Below, one piece after another: positions 11,463 to 22,883 of a DNA stretch of 64,000 nucleotides; positions within the stretch are counted from its first letter, which is position 1, and the number at the start of each line of letters is the position of its first letter. Below the pieces are notes generated by a model. The model searched no databases. It worked only from the letters and a program-made list of their open reading frames with translations, and was not told the origin of the DNA. Origin of the DNA: Solen grandis (taxonomy: Eukaryota; Mollusca; Bivalvia; Adapedonta; Solenidae); contig CM037778.1 of NCBI GenBank assembly GCA_021229015.1, forward strand, positions 18,793,214 through 18,857,213, written 5' to 3'. The position numbers and the translations under genes are program-made.

Positions 11463-14400
11463 ACTGACCATTTAAATATCAGAAATACCAGACTTCGCTT
11501 TGGAAATGCTATAACATCTACATTTATGAATGATCTTGACCATACTTGGAGTCAGCTTTTTAACTAGCAACAAGATCTTGGCTGAGCTTGATTATGGCTG
11601 AAGTAACTGCCCATAATGCCTCATAAGGTTGCCTTTTTTACACAATGGCTAAAATTGAAACCAAACAAAATATATGCTTTGTTGTAAGTGTTTAATAGAG
11701 TAATAACCTCACTGTTCCTAAAACAACCAGATGTGAGAATAATATACAGTAACCTCATGTGGGAAAATAAAAAAGTGTGGCATTTATGGCCCCTGTTGCA
11801 GTGGAAAACCCCAGGGAAATGCTTCATGCTCCAGAGAATTTGTTTAATGCCAAAAAGGAACTGACTACAACTCTCATAACCTTTAAGAAAAGTGGTACAC
11901 AGACGATCTTGTTATATAAGAAGTTAATGCAAGTTCTAATACCAGATAAAAGGTTTGAAATAAGCAGTAACAAAATTGCTACCTATAATAGCAACTTGCT
12001 TCATGAACCTCAGTACATGGCCAAAAGGTTTGTAAACAAAAACCAACTGCCAATATTGGTGAGGAAAAGAGCTTTTTGTATGATGTCCCTAATTATATTC
12101 GTGCTCCTCATTATTATTACAGGTGCTGCCACCTAAAAATACTCTAGGCACCCTCATGTAAATTAAGGGTGAGGGTCAACTATCATTGAGGTTGGCATGA
12201 GTTAAGTTGAGAGAGTGTCATGTGATCAAATACACATCCATATACTAGGTAGTAGATAAATAAAAAGATTAAATCTTATTTATGTTTCTGTTAAACTTGA
12301 AAATATTATCTGAAAGATGAATTTGCTACCTACCATAGGAGTTATTTTTTAACACTGTTTTAAAGAATATTTGTTAGTCAAAATAGAAACTACATATTTT
12401 TGTTTGATGTTACATCTAATATTTTATCATTGTAAGACATGTTTAATACATATGGGAATTCTACCGTCCCTGGAAGCCTAGTGGTTAGAGCACCTGCCTT
12501 TGGAGCGGGAGGTAGTGGGTTCATCCCTGGCCACAACATACCAAAATCGTAAGAAATGGTACTAGTTTAGCTCCCTTGCTTGGCACTCAGCATATAAAGA
12601 TAGTTCCAGGACTGGTTGGCCTGGTGTCAGGATAAAATGACTGGGTGTGGTATCATGCCATATGTCTACGGCGTGATAATGAAGTATGTCAGTACTATAT
12701 CTATCTCAAGTAGATATGGTCTCCAAATGACTGTAATACTGTCAGTGAGACATTAAACTCAATAAACATATATATAAAGAGTATAGGCAGGATGTTAGAC
12801 CCAACAGCCATAATATGAATTCTTTCATCTTCACTGAATCACATCTGACACATGTCTTTTTTTTAAAGTTCATCTGAGCACGAAGTGCCCAGGTGAGGTA
12901 TTGTGATCAGTCTTTGTCAATCATGCGTCGTCAACTTTTGCTTTAAACAACATCTCCTCCTAAACTACTGAGCAGATTTTGATGAAATTTTACAGGAATG
13001 ATCCATAGGTGGTACTGAGCAAAAGCTAAAATCATTACGACCCGTCAACCAAGATGACTGCCAAAGCTAAAATAGAAAAATCTTTAAACGACATCTCCTC
13101 CTAAACTGCTAAGCAAATTTTTATGAAACTCAATAGGAATGATCATTGGATGATCAGGGCTGTAAAAATCCACTCGTCGGCTCGTATTTAATATTCCTGA
13201 CCACTCGTCCGACCTGATAAGTAACTTTTTGCGGTCAAGAAAGAAATGTTTCTGTAAAAAATGAATTTCATATTGTGATGATGGTTAATCGAGATCATAA
13301 ATCTCTTTACTTGATCAGGGGATGCTAATTTTGACAAAATATCACCATAGCGATGCTCATTTTTTTAGAAAGATCCGTAAAGTGCTAGCGCAGACATGTT
13401 CACAGTATTCAACGGTGTTTTTTCAATACGTTTTTTTGTTAGTTTGCGGCACATTCCTGGACTGCGACACAGTCCGGGACTGCAAATATGTTTTGTTTCC
13501 GGCAGTCAAAATGGCGAAAACATTGTCAGTGAATACGCTTCTCAGTGGCGGATATGACAAAAACACAAAAAAGCGAGAGTTAAAACGTAGGAAGCAACAA
13601 AGCGCCTACGATAAAACAAAATGCACAAGAAAAGCCCTGGATCATTGGTTTTTGGTATTCCATAGTTGATGAAAAAAAGAAAAATTGTTTTGCGGTGTTT
13701 CCGCAAAATATCAAAAGCCTTATACAACTTTACAGAATGCAAAAATTTAAAATCATTTTAGGACGTGCTAACTTTGTTTAAGGACGAGTAAAATTTTTCA
13801 TCTACTCATCCTAAAGGAAGAGTGACCTTAAAGAAAATTTTACACCCCTGGTGATACAGCACAAAAATAGCTAAAATCATTCCGGTCCGCCACCAAGATG
13901 GTTGTCAGAGCTAAAAATAAAATAATTTTTAAACATCATCTCCTCCTAAACTGCTGAGCAGATTTTGATGAAATTATACAGGAATACCCTCGGTGATACT
14001 GATCAAAATTGGCTTAAATCATTCCAATTCGCCAACCAAAATGGCCACCAGAGTTAAAAATAGAAAATATTTAAATGACATCTTCTTAACGGCTGAGCAG
14101 ATTTTGATGAAACTTTACAGGAATGATCCTTAGGTGGTACTCAGCAAAAATAGCTAAAATTATTTAGGTCTGCCTACCATGATGGCCACCAGAACTAAAA
14201 ATTAATAAAATTTAAATACTATATAATTTAAGTGTAATTTTTTTTCCTTACTTAAGCATTTTCTCTCTAGCAGTTGAATTCAGGTGAGTGATTTAGGGCC
14301 GTCATTGCCCTCTTTTTTTTTTCTATTTTTTTTTCAAACTATATATTATGTTATATAGAAAATCATGTGCATTATCCCATCCTTCATGCTTTACAAAAAA

Positions 14401-17400
14401 TTCAGGATCTTTTTATTTTGTTGAGTCACGCAGTGTAGTGAATGTGTTAGCTCTAATTTTATCCAGTTACTGTGACAGTATGTGTAGTAAATTATGTACA
14501 TTGTATTTGACTACTGATGCAGAGAGAGGAAGCAGCAGATAGAGCTAGAGGCCCTGATCCATGCTGCCGAGCTGAAGCTCCAGGAAACAGGACAGTTGTC
14601 AAAGAAAGAGTGAGTGACAGTACCTCAGACCTTGACTACTAGGAAGCAGTCAAAAAAAAAAAGAATAACATGCAAGTTGATTAGGTTTAACGCTGTTCAC
14701 TACAAATCATTATTATTTAGAATCTATATGGCAAATAATTTGTCCCTATCCCCATGAAAAGTGTCCAGGAAACAAATTAATGCATGCAGTAAAAGAAAAA
14801 AGAAAATTAAAAAAAAAAAAAATCAAATTTCAGACTGAGCAAGTTTTAGTGCAAAGCTCAGGGTGAGCTTTTGTGACCGTTGTGTGTCGTCAAAAATTTT
14901 CAAGTTTATGCTCTAGCACCTCCATTTCTTAAGCAATCATCTTCAAACTTTCTCAGATGAGTTTGATTATGGATGATATTGGCCAATTATGTCAGGGGTT
15001 ATGCCCCTTTTAATATAAAAAAAAATGCCAGATTTCACTTTGTTCACATCTACATCTTCATTTCTTCAGCAATCATCTTTTTGACAATGTTTATGACCAT
15101 AATGTCTCTGTCAAGTTCTATTATGGTTGATATCAGCCAATTAGGTCAGGAGTTATGCCCCTTTTAATATAAAAAAATGTCATATTTGACTTTGTTTACA
15201 CTCTAGCATCTTCATTTCTTAAGCAATCATCTGCAGTCTTTATGACAATATTTATGACCATAATCTCTCACACACTTTTAGTCAAATCTTTGTCGAAATT
15301 ATAAGAAAAGTTTGTGTTGATGAATGCAACATACATGTATGTTTCTCATTTGTAATCAGGTGAGCGATTAAAGGCCATTGTGGCCCTCTTGTTTTTAAAG
15401 GTTAGCCATTGAGCACTCACAGTTTTCAGATAAATGTTTCCAGTTTGGCTGATTACTATTATTTATTACAGTGTATCTCAGTGTCACATTAAACCTTCAC
15501 CTCATGAATATTTATGTACAAATTACTGAATTTAAAATGGTATGTAAAACAATGGAATTTTCTTTGCCATGTGAACTGTGTAGAATCTAAGCTAGATTAT
15601 TGTATGAGCTAACAGAGGAAACCCTTTGCCTGGAAGGTGTCTGCTCTATTTGCCAAGACATCAAAACATGTCTGCATGGGATTATGGGTTCATATAGACT
15701 TGATCTTTCCTAGATCCATCTGTCAGGCTTTTTCATTTGAATTAACAAAACTTCCATAGGAAAGTGAGTTGAGCTGTTAATAAAAAACAGTAATTCCATG
15801 ACTTAGTCTCCCGAAATCTTATTCATATGTAATTCACAGGAATACAATGTCAGTCATTAAATATAAAAATTTTGGTCTTTATTATACAGTATGTCTAAAT
15901 TTAATTCAACGCATTTGGTGAATATTCATAAATGATAAATCATATCTTTCACTGTAAAAGATGTTATCATATTTATTGTGAAAAATACTTGCTGCATGCT
16001 TATTTTAAAATATCGCTGTGTTGACAGATCTTGTTCTAATAAAAATCATGGTAAATTATGACATGATCACAATCATATCAATAAGCAAGAGTGTTCTTTG
16101 GACAGACAGACAATGGATAAGTGAGCCCTATGTGTCACCTCACTTACAGCAGGTGACACAAAAATGATGTCATATCAATAAAAGGGGATATCACATTAAA
16201 AAGACTGATGTCACATTGTATCAATTAGGATCTCCATGGGAAGACAAAAAGAAACAAAAGAAAATTAAATCCATAATAACAGTAAGAAATAATAGAACAT
16301 TTATTGATTTAACGTAAGATTATAATTTCTCCTTGTAGTCAAATGAAATACAGATATAAAAATTCCTATGAAAGAAAATAGTATAAGAAAAAAAAATCCC
16401 TCCAAGAATGTTTAATTGTGGATGACAAAATGATGAACTTTATTTCAAGAATGTCAATTTTTCAGTGTCTACAAAAGACTGAAAACAAAATGTCAGAAGG
16501 TAGATCAGATGAATAAAGAAAAAGCAGAGCAAATGGTAAGTATGATCATTGATGAAATAGTGACATGGAAAAATCATCTCCATGGTAAAACAGTCTTACA
16601 TTTTCAGTGGATAGATTCAGTGAATTTTAAACTTAAGCTTGTCTTTTGGGTATTCATAGAATAGGGGTGCTAATGTTGGCATGCCAGCATCTTTGAATTT
16701 CCTGCAAGTATAGACCATTTCACTCAGGAATTAGAAAACATTCTTTGAGCATTCCAAAAAACCCTTACTGTTATTTCCCTGACCCATTAAATGCTGGTGT
16801 AACACATACAATATTAGTCAAAATACAGCAAAGAAAAGCCTAGATAGCTAGCTACCTAATTGTAAATATACATTCATGAATTACACCAGTCATTGATTGG
16901 TAAGGTCTGTTGGAGCGTCCCCAGCAGCTGAGTGGTTAGAGAGTCCATCTCATGAGAGGGAGGTTGTGGGTTTGATCCAAGTAACATTCCAAAGTTTTAA
17001 AAAAAATGGTACTGGTATGGTTCCCTTGCTTGGCTCTCCGTATATTTAGGATAGTTCCAGGACTGGTTGGTCTGGTGTCAGGATAATATGACTGAGTGTG
17101 GTATCATGCCACATGTCTAATGTGTGATACTGCAGTGTGGCAGCACTATAACTGTCTCAAGTAGACATTGTCTCCAAATGACTGAAATACTGTCAGTGGG
17201 AAGTTACATCCAACAAAACAAAAAAAAAATAAAAAAATAAGTCTTTTAGCAGAACTGAAAAACCTACATGTGATTTAGTGAATACAGTTATTCATGGATC
17301 TATATTCTAGAAAATGTGAGGTCTAACGGTATATAAGAGATAAGTTTTCATTGGAATTATTATTCATGGATAAAACCCTCCACAAAATCAGCGAAATTAG

Positions 17401-19475
17401 TGTTCCATGAAAATAAATGATTTCACAGTATGGAAGTACCAATGATGTCAAGTTTTGCCCAAGCTCTGGTGAAAAGGTCTATTTAAATACTAATTCAAAT
17501 TGTGGACAAGGATGTTCATTTTTGATGAGTGTTTCTCCTGGGTTAAAGTTCAGACTGAAAAAGCTTTGCAGTTATTTCAAAGTTTTCAACATCTTCTGAA
17601 ATAGAAATTTTAAAATTAAATCCAAATACACTATTTCTTCATATTTTGTACTAGAATGCTCATTTTTGATAGAATTGTTTCTAATGTGTTATTGATAAAT
17701 ATAACAGTGTATTTTGGAAATGTTCAAATACTGTCAAACTTCTATATTATTCATCACCTGAATGTCATCAAAATGGTGGGGCGTCTGTGTCTTATGGACA
17801 CATTTCTAGTTTATTTCCTTTTCTTTTTTTACTTTTTCCAAAAGTATATTGAAAACTGTTGGTATACCATTTAATATCAATTTACTTGCACTAGAATTCT
17901 GCAGTTTGGTAAAGAAGTTTATTATGGGATGAAAATTTTTTTTTATGCCCCCGCATTGATAGATCTGGGGCATATTGGTTTTAGTCTGTCTGTCTGGACC
18001 ATAGTATGGAAGTCCTTCAACATGCAGCCTCCAAACTACACAGGTGCATGCATGTACCTTGATTAACTCTGCCTGTCAGGTAAACTTGACCTTCAAATGA
18101 TCTTGACCCCCAAGCTCTAAAGCCCACATGAGGGGGCATGGCGTTCATTTGAATATAGCTCGTTTTATTATTGAATTTTAAATACTTATCCAACATGGTA
18201 ATGGTTTCAGGTGGCTTTCCTAGATAAACATTATCCTTTACCTGACCGTGAAGCATTCAACAAAGTCAAGAAAAAGGTAAACTTAGGTTTTTGTGATCTT
18301 TTTCTTTATTGTTATACCCTCATCTCATTTAACGAAGGGATTGAACTCATGACATTTGCTCTCAACAGCTTTCACCTACATGTAATTATAAGAATCATAT
18401 ATAATGATTGTTCATTGATCGGGCCCCGTATTTCTAAGATATTCAGGTATGATCTGAGGCTCAAATTTGAGTATCATACTCAGATCCCTATTGAAAATAA
18501 TGGGCACAGATTGACACTGAGTCATTATGAAAATCATACTGAAGTTCCTCTTAATTTTGAGAACATGGGGTCAGGATTTGGGTAATGGTAAGTCACTAAA
18601 CTATCTTTCTATGGAAATATGTTTGTTTGCACTCACTTGGTTTTGGGGACATTAATGTTTGCTTTTGTCTGTGAGATTCTGTAACAGTGTTTTATCCCAT
18701 ATTGATGAAACGTTACAGGTTTATCTGCCTTCGTATGTAGTTGTGCAACTGAGATTACAGTTTAAAATTTATTGAAATGAGTTATATCCCCAGGCTTGTG
18801 AATTTAAAATACCAACTGATAATTGCAGTTTTTGAAGCACACATACATTTTTAATATTTATCTAAAACAAAACATTTGGTTCGATTAATAGATGAACACA
18901 TGATGTCAGAGTTACAGTGCTTTGCTTTGTTTAAATGTCCAGAAGTGAGGATGTCCTGTACACAATGTTTTCCTCATTGAAATGAAAAATTATTTTGCAG
19001 ATGGAGAAAGTAGCAGGGATGGAAAATATGCGCTTGGAAACACTTCTTCCATTGAAGAACATTGTACAGGTAAACATAATGTTCATCAGTCATCAGATTA
19101 TAATAAATGATCAATTCTTGCTCTTTATTATCTGTGTTTGGCTTATTTACATTAAAATATTTTTTGCGGAAAGTGCACATGTGCAGAAGTAGTCTGGAAA
19201 ATGTCAAGTCTGAGTTTACAAAACTGTTGACGTAAGTTTATTTTTTTAGTGTAGTGTTCTGAAGAAGTCATGCTTCACACATACAGTATTTATTGTAAAA
19301 TTTTATTTTTTTCTAGAGTCTGATGGATGCATGTCGCAATGACCCAAACAACCCTTACATTGTCATAGACCATCGCCACTGGCCTCCATATGTGGAGCTC
19401 CTCCTGCAGTGTGATCTGGCTCTACGCCACCCAACAGACTGTACCCGCATCAAACTGTTCCCATTCCACTTGTGA
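6175..19475 (+). CDS. CENPK: Centromere protein K (CENP-K), complete gene, eight coding exons
   Basis: Inner-kinetochore (CCAN) subunit that works with CENP-H and CENP-I at centromeric chromatin in the nucleus. Coding exons: 6175-6243, 10062-10233 (or from 10068), 11150-11279, 14523-14609, 16466-16535, 18211-18276, 19001-19069 and 19317-19475. Every intron is GT-AG and every phase joins cleanly, giving about 273 aa (271 with the alternative acceptor). From memory, vertebrate CENP-K is about 270 aa. The middle is Lys/Glu/Gln-rich and probably coiled coil. The last exon carries the family tail, WPPYVELLLQ followed by LALRHP and a closing FPFHL before TGA. There is an in-frame stop (6166-6168) just before the first ATG (6175), and a second in-frame ATG lies at 6181. 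The ORF is scattered over short exons, so it is easy to miss. Family assignment rests on the recognised C-terminal motif and on length; the exon joins are my reading. Confidence 0.85.
7686..7960 (-). pseudogene. Broken coding remnant with acidic C-terminus
   Basis: On the minus strand one frame reads LRQEAEDVMITLRLVSENL with a basic continuation, then stops. After frame changes a second piece reads VIKTVRLLREASHLIGLGP followed by an acidic end (EDHGEDGEDY) and TGA at 7686-7688. GC content is well above the flanks. Probably a transposase-associated or processed-gene remnant; family unknown. Confidence 0.4.
8229..8280. repeat. Perfect 15-bp inverted repeat
   Basis: ccagaaggggctatc (8229-8243) and gatagccccttctgg (8266-8280) are exact complements around a 22-base spacer, in otherwise AT-rich intron DNA. 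Could be the core of a foldback element. Confidence 0.85.
9179..9412 (+). mobile_element. piggyBac-like MITE, copy 1 (CENPK intron 1)
   Basis: Flanked by TTAA on both sides (9175-9178, 9413-9416). The ends are CCCTTTCCCTCATA and its complement with one change (TATGAGGGAAAGAG). An inner inverted repeat centres on cctgatca..gctgatctgg. About 234 bp, with no coding capacity. Confidence 0.8.
10062..10233 (+). CDS. CENPK: CENPK coding exon 2
   Basis: Follows a TC-rich tract. Two in-frame acceptors are possible: ttaag (exon from 10062, adding Ile-Gln) or attcag (exon from 10068). It encodes a Ser/Pro-rich stretch, then ERCKLLKSHIGQLNNN, and ends after one base of a codon at the donor gtatga. Confidence 0.75.
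10762..10956 (+). mobile_element. piggyBac-like MITE, copy 2 (CENPK intron 2), internally deleted
   Basis: TTAA duplications at 10758-10761 and 10957-10960. The left end CCCTTTCCCTCATA is intact. The right arm has lost about 40 bp, so the inner hairpin is broken, and it ends ccagggaaaggg. Confidence 0.75.
11150..11279 (+). CDS. CENPK: CENPK coding exon 3
   Basis: Acceptor ctattatag, donor gtaatt. Encodes CPYDHDLRFKLLCEDYRKR and continues to TITEAIE. The one base carried from exon 2 completes a Thr codon at the left edge. Two bases are passed to the next exon. Confidence 0.8.
11427..11462. repeat. (GTCT)n microsatellite
   Basis: About eight tandem tetranucleotide units in CENPK intron 3. Confidence 0.95.
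12463..12770 (+). mobile_element. tRNA-derived SINE, copy 2 (CENPK intron 3)
   Basis: The best-preserved copy. Head: tagtggttagagcacc (A box) and gtgggttcatccctgg (B box). Body: gactgggtgtggtatcatg. Tail: gagacattaaactcaataaa. Lies in sense orientation in the intron. Confidence 0.85.
12865..14330 (+). repeat. Bivalve tandem-repeat element with terminal hairpin (CENPK intron 3)
   Basis: Opens tgcccaggtgaggtattgtg, then repeats a ~130-150 bp unit (catctcctcctaaactgc, gagcagattttgatgaaa, caccaagatgg), interrupted by the hAT-like insertion. It closes with a hairpin (agggccgtcattgccct) followed by cttttttt. The layout resembles non-autonomous Helentron-type elements known from bivalves; that class is an inference. 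Confidence 0.6.
13155..13850 (+). mobile_element. hAT-like element, 696 bp, inserted in a tandem-repeat element
   Basis: The ends CAGGGCTGTAAAA and TTTTACACCCCTG match the hAT-type CAGGG...CCCTG inverted-repeat pattern. It interrupts a repeat whose two halves continue on either side (12865-13154, 13851-14330). Near its middle a frame opening MAKTLSVNTLLSGGYDK (from 13511) and rich in Lys/Arg could be the start of a lost transposase. I cannot see a clean 8-bp target duplication. Confidence 0.6.
14523..14609 (+). CDS. CENPK: CENPK coding exon 4
   Basis: Acceptor ctactgatgcag, donor gtgagt. Reads ERKQQIELEALIHAAELKLQ and then ETGQLSKK, a strongly helical, probably coiled-coil segment. The phase (two bases in, two bases out) matches both neighbouring exons. 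Confidence 0.8.
14855..15395 (+). repeat. Tandem-repeat element with terminal hairpin (CENPK intron 4)
   Basis: Starts gctcagggtgagcttttgtg, carries about three ~160-bp repeats (aagcaatcatcttc, gttatgcccctttta), and ends aaaggccattgtggccctct plus tgtttt. Same terminal design as the element ending at 14330. Confidence 0.65.
16466..16535 (+). CDS. CENPK: CENPK coding exon 5
   Basis: Acceptor tttttcag, donor gtaagt. The first base completes an Asp codon with exon 4, and it then reads VYKRLKTKCQKVDQMNKEKA. Ends in phase 0. Confidence 0.8.
16907..17240 (+). mobile_element. tRNA-derived SINE, copy 3 (CENPK intron 5)
   Basis: Head: gctgagtggttagagagtcc, then ttgtgggtttgatcc. Conserved body (gactgagtgtggtatcatg). 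The tail passes into an A-rich run (17218-17238). Sense to CENPK. Confidence 0.8.
17265..17430 (-). mobile_element. TACTGT-type MITE, partial (CENPK intron 5)
   Basis: The right end atgatttcacagta and internal segments (aaaatcagcgaaatta, cggtatataagaga) match the family seen at 39123, 40906 and 52101. The left end is unclear. Confidence 0.45.
17940..18145 (+). repeat. Dispersed repeat fragment (CENPK intron 5)
   Basis: atgcccccgcattgatag, atctggggcatattgg and tagtctgtctgtctgg form the opening of a repeat type I associate with bivalve genomes. It ends near acatgagggggcatggcg, so the ends are roughly mirrored (tgcccc / ggggca). Confidence 0.45.
18211..18276 (+). CDS. CENPK: CENPK coding exon 6
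   Basis: Acceptor ggtttcag, donor gtaaac. 22 codons in phase 0: VAFLDKHYPLPDREAFNKVK plus two Lys. The LDKHYPLP segment resembles the conserved 'FLEKHFPLP' stretch I recall in vertebrate CENP-K. Confidence 0.85.
19001..19069 (+). CDS. CENPK: CENPK coding exon 7
   Basis: Acceptor ttttgcag, donor gtaaac. 23 codons in phase 0, ending LETLLPLKNIVQ. Its ATG is internal to the gene and is not a start. Confidence 0.85.
19317..19475 (+). CDS. CENPK: CENPK coding exon 8 (stop codon)
   Basis: Acceptor ttttttctag. Encodes SLMDACRNDPNNPYIVIDHR, then HWPPYVELLLQ, LALRHPTDCTRIKL and FPFHL, with the stop TGA at 19473-19475. This is the most conserved part of the family and the main reason for the CENP-K call. 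Confidence 0.9.
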   Translation, partial: SLMDACRNDPNNPYIVIDHRHWPPYVELLLQCDLALRHPTDCTRIKLFPFHL

Positions 19476-20690
19476 TCCGCTGTGCTGGAAACCAGCCATA
19501 GCTGCATGACACTTTTTGTGTGTGTGGATAAAATCTAGGAAGATAACTCTTTTATCCACTTTTGGCAAATGCTGGACACTAGTGGAGATTAATTTGGATG
19601 ATACAACAATGCTGATTGTAATAGGGCATGGCAATAGATATCAGAAAAAAACAACCTTATTTCCTTTTGTAGGACAACTTGAAATAATTCAGAAGAAATA
19701 AGTTCTAGTAAAGGTAGGATGCTTACTTTGTTTAGAAACTATGCATGCATGTATAGATTTTTATTTTTGTCTGCGTGTGAATATAAGATTTTAACTGGTG
19801 CACATTTGACATTCAGAATTTGTCAGCCTTATTATAAAGCATTCAATTGTGAAAGTTTGGTACACACTTTAAGGACTGATTTGAAAACTTTTATATGTAC
19901 TGTAATATTTATAGCAACATGTTTCTCTCTTTCTTCTTCTTCTTCTCTCTCTCTCTCTCTCTCTCTGTATTTCTTTCTGATCAAGAAATCATAACTATAT
20001 GTATATAGAAGGAGTTGTAGGTTACAGCTTTGTGATCCCAAACAGAAAATTAACCAAACCCGAGCTTCAAGTTGTATAATGATGGTGTAATTAGCCATAC
20101 ACTGCACATCATTTATGGTTTTTCATTTCCATGACACACAGAAGTGTCCATTTTGAGCCTCACATGGTCGAAAGGTCCCCCCAAAATTTAGAAATTTGTC
20201 ACTGGACCCTCATTTAAAAAAATCCTGATTATACCAGTTTGATGAAATAGAATCATAATCTGCAACACTAATGGTCACTCACATTAGCAAACAGCTGCAA
20301 GTTGGTGCCCTACTTGTATTTTATATACTACTATATAACAGGGATGCAAATGCTCATGTTAGTGATTTATTACCATTAACTGGAAGCAGGGCTGGTTAAA
20401 TGGAATATAACATGACATATTGAACTCACTGACTCCAGCCAGCAGCTGTTTGCAGTTTGACTGGGGACCAAAAAAAAAAAAAAAAAAAAAACTGGTCTTT
20501 TGGACAGTCTCATGGTATTCTTTTGATTTTCATTTACAAAATTTATCCATAATACTCTGTCCAGTTCAGTTGCATTTGCAAATGTGCAAAAGTCAGTGTG
20601 TTGATGTAAATTATAAATCTGTAAATTTAATTGTATAGCTTGTATATGTTTGCCTGATGAATGAAATAAATATTTTATTCTTAAAGTCTA
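19476..20690 (+). other. Probable CENPK 3' UTR
   Basis: No coding signal follows the stop. The stretch holds a (CT)n run near 19935-19966 and a long A run near 20470-20490, and an AATAAA hexamer lies at 20665-20670. The UTR extent is inferred from that hexamer, and earlier A-rich sites could also serve. Confidence 0.4.
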
Positions 20691-21013
20691 GTTTTACTAT
20701 ATTCCTTTAGTTGCTGTTTCCTTGAGGTGTAACTTTGAATTGTTGGTAATTTCAGGCCATTTATATCGGTACTAAACAAATTTGACATTGGACTAGTATA
20801 TACTAAGAAAGTTGCATATTACTAAATTTTGTGTACACTGCTGCATTTGTTCCCATAATTGTATTGTTGCAAATATATGATGGTAAAGAACTACTGATAT
20901 CAGTTAATATTAATATGACATTTGGCAAGATCTTACAAACTGACTTGGTTTAAAACAGTGTGCAATACTGAAGCAGAAAACCCCTATTGTTTGTTGGAAC
21001 AGATTCTAGTTAA

Positions 21014-21234
21014 CCCTTTCCCTCATATAGACTCATTTTGACACACTCAATAGGTACCACATAAAGCCTGATCTGCAGAAAACCGCAGTTAACCCTTACC
21101 AAATTTAATTATAAAGTCCTCATTTCCAGACCACTGAGGAGCAGCGAACAGCATAAAACCTGATCAGCCTGCAAGTTACTGGTTTTATGTTGTTTGCATA
21201 GGTCTTTTCATGGTTTCCTCTATGAGGGAAAGGG
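21014..21234 (+). mobile_element. piggyBac-like MITE, copy 3
   Basis: TTAA at 21010-21013 and 21235-21238, terminal repeats CCCTTTCCCTCATA / TATGAGGGAAAGGG. Lies between the convergent CENPK and EF-hand genes. The inner hairpin is shortened. Confidence 0.8.
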
Positions 21235-21516
21235 TTAATGTATGTCTTCTTGGGAAGTGGGAAACAAGTTCTGACTGACACTTATACTTATCCCTCTAGA
21301 TGGTTCCCAGGGTTGGACCAGTACTTGGAGTCTGGGGAGGTCATGAAAGTGTCTTGCTCCCAGTGAGATTTAAACTTCTACTTTCAGATCCATAAATAAT
21401 ACAATCTACCTGTAGAGTAGAGTTAATTATTAGTCATGTCTGTAGGTTTAGAAACGAATGCAATCAACCTTGAAAGGATATATTTGTCCTATATTGCTCA
21501 CCTGAGTACCATTTTT

Positions 21517-21885
21517 AAACCAGGTTTTCAACAAAAATACTGGTTTTTAGAATGGGTTTGTTGATGGGTGGGCATTAAACATTTCGTTTTCATCGATTAT
21601 CTCCTGTTAGAATAGAAATGCAGTTTTCATACTTGATAAGTTGATACCTTATGAGAAGAGAAAGATTGGGAAAGATTTTTAGAATGATGAGGGTCAAGGT
21701 TACTATTACTAAAAATAGATTCCTCGTTTCTGTTAACTTCAAGGAGTGAGGTATGATGATCAGATTTAGTTAATAGATACCTAGTGGGAAGAGAAAGATT
21801 GGGATTGATTTTCAGGTCAATAGGGTCAAGGTCAGTTATTAAAAATAGTTTTGCTTGCCTGGGGCGACACTTTAAAACCTGGTTT
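21517..21885 (+). mobile_element. Foldback-type MITE, plus copy
   Basis: Ends AAACCAGGTTTT (21517-21528) and AAAACCTGGTTT (21874-21885), exact complements. The interior has two related halves (gaagagaaagattggg, agggtcaaggt). Confidence 0.65.
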
Positions 21886-22615
21886 GTGTCATTTGTTGTG
21901 TTTCTTTGTTTTTATTCTTATTTATTATATTATTAATTATATATTTACCTAAATGCATATATGAATGTTCTCAAATACTGAAATATTCCAAGCCTTTATG
22001 ACTTTGTATTAAGCAGTCTTTGATATTACCAACACTTTCATTTTGTTATATGTTTAACCTTCATTTAGCAACCACCTCTGATAAGCAGTCACTCACTTGT
22101 TCCCTTGACTGACTGCTTAAGACAGGTTTGACTGTACTTTTGAATCAATTTAAAGAAAGCATCTTAAGATGTATTTTTATTCAAAATATACATACAGTTA
22201 TCAGACTGGCTTAGGCAGTCAACTGTATAAACACTGGTTAAAATACCTTGGGTTAACAATTTACCATGGTTATCATCAAAATAATTTACATACATGTATG
22301 TCTTAAACAAATATTAACATGATTTTTAACAATGGTTTCTTTAGCCAAGATTTAAACAATAAACACCTGCTAAAAAAGATTGCCGTCTTAGTGCAAGTAA
22401 AAATCGGCCTTCATCACTTTTTGATCAACTAAGTACAAAACAATGCTATTACCCTATCATCACTAATTGCTGATTATCACAGATTCATCATCACATTGAA
22501 ACACAGCTCTGCATAAGAATTTAAGAAACAAACACAGTTTTACGATTTTTCCATTTTTTTTCCCCCTTCTTGACAAACGAGGCCATTTCAATTCGTCTTG
22601 AATTCTAGTCACCAG

Positions 22616-22883
22616 TTAAATAATTGTTTTATTTTTGAAATGATCATGTATTCCAACCTGAACATAATTAGATTCATTAACTGGCCAAGTATCAGTTGCC
22701 TCAAACCCATAGTTAACGGCAGGTGTCCGATGGATGCGTCTATATAAAGATATTTCATTATCTCTGACCGATGGTTTGTCATATGGAGGCATACATAGTC
22801 GCAACTTGTCCAGAAGATGTCCCGGCCAGAACACATTTGTCTGCGCATTTCCATGTAAGTGTTGGAATCGGATAGCCATATGT
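22616..22883 (-). CDS. EF-hand gene, last coding exon
   Basis: Acceptor cttttacag. Completes the Arg codon and reads HMAIRFQHLHGNAQTNVFW, PGHLLDKLRLCMPPYDK, RRIHRTPAVNYGFEATDTW and PVNESNYVQVGIHDHF to the TAA stop. The two other frames that stay open here do not fit the splice phase. Confidence 0.8.

Noticed and set aside
12463..12545. Possible tRNA gene (A and B boxes)
   Set aside because: No complete cloverleaf, and the same head precedes a ~230-bp conserved body in four places, so it is a SINE head.
19832..20107. Minus frame with Glu/Arg repeats
   Set aside because: Produced by the (CT)n microsatellite in the CENPK 3' UTR.
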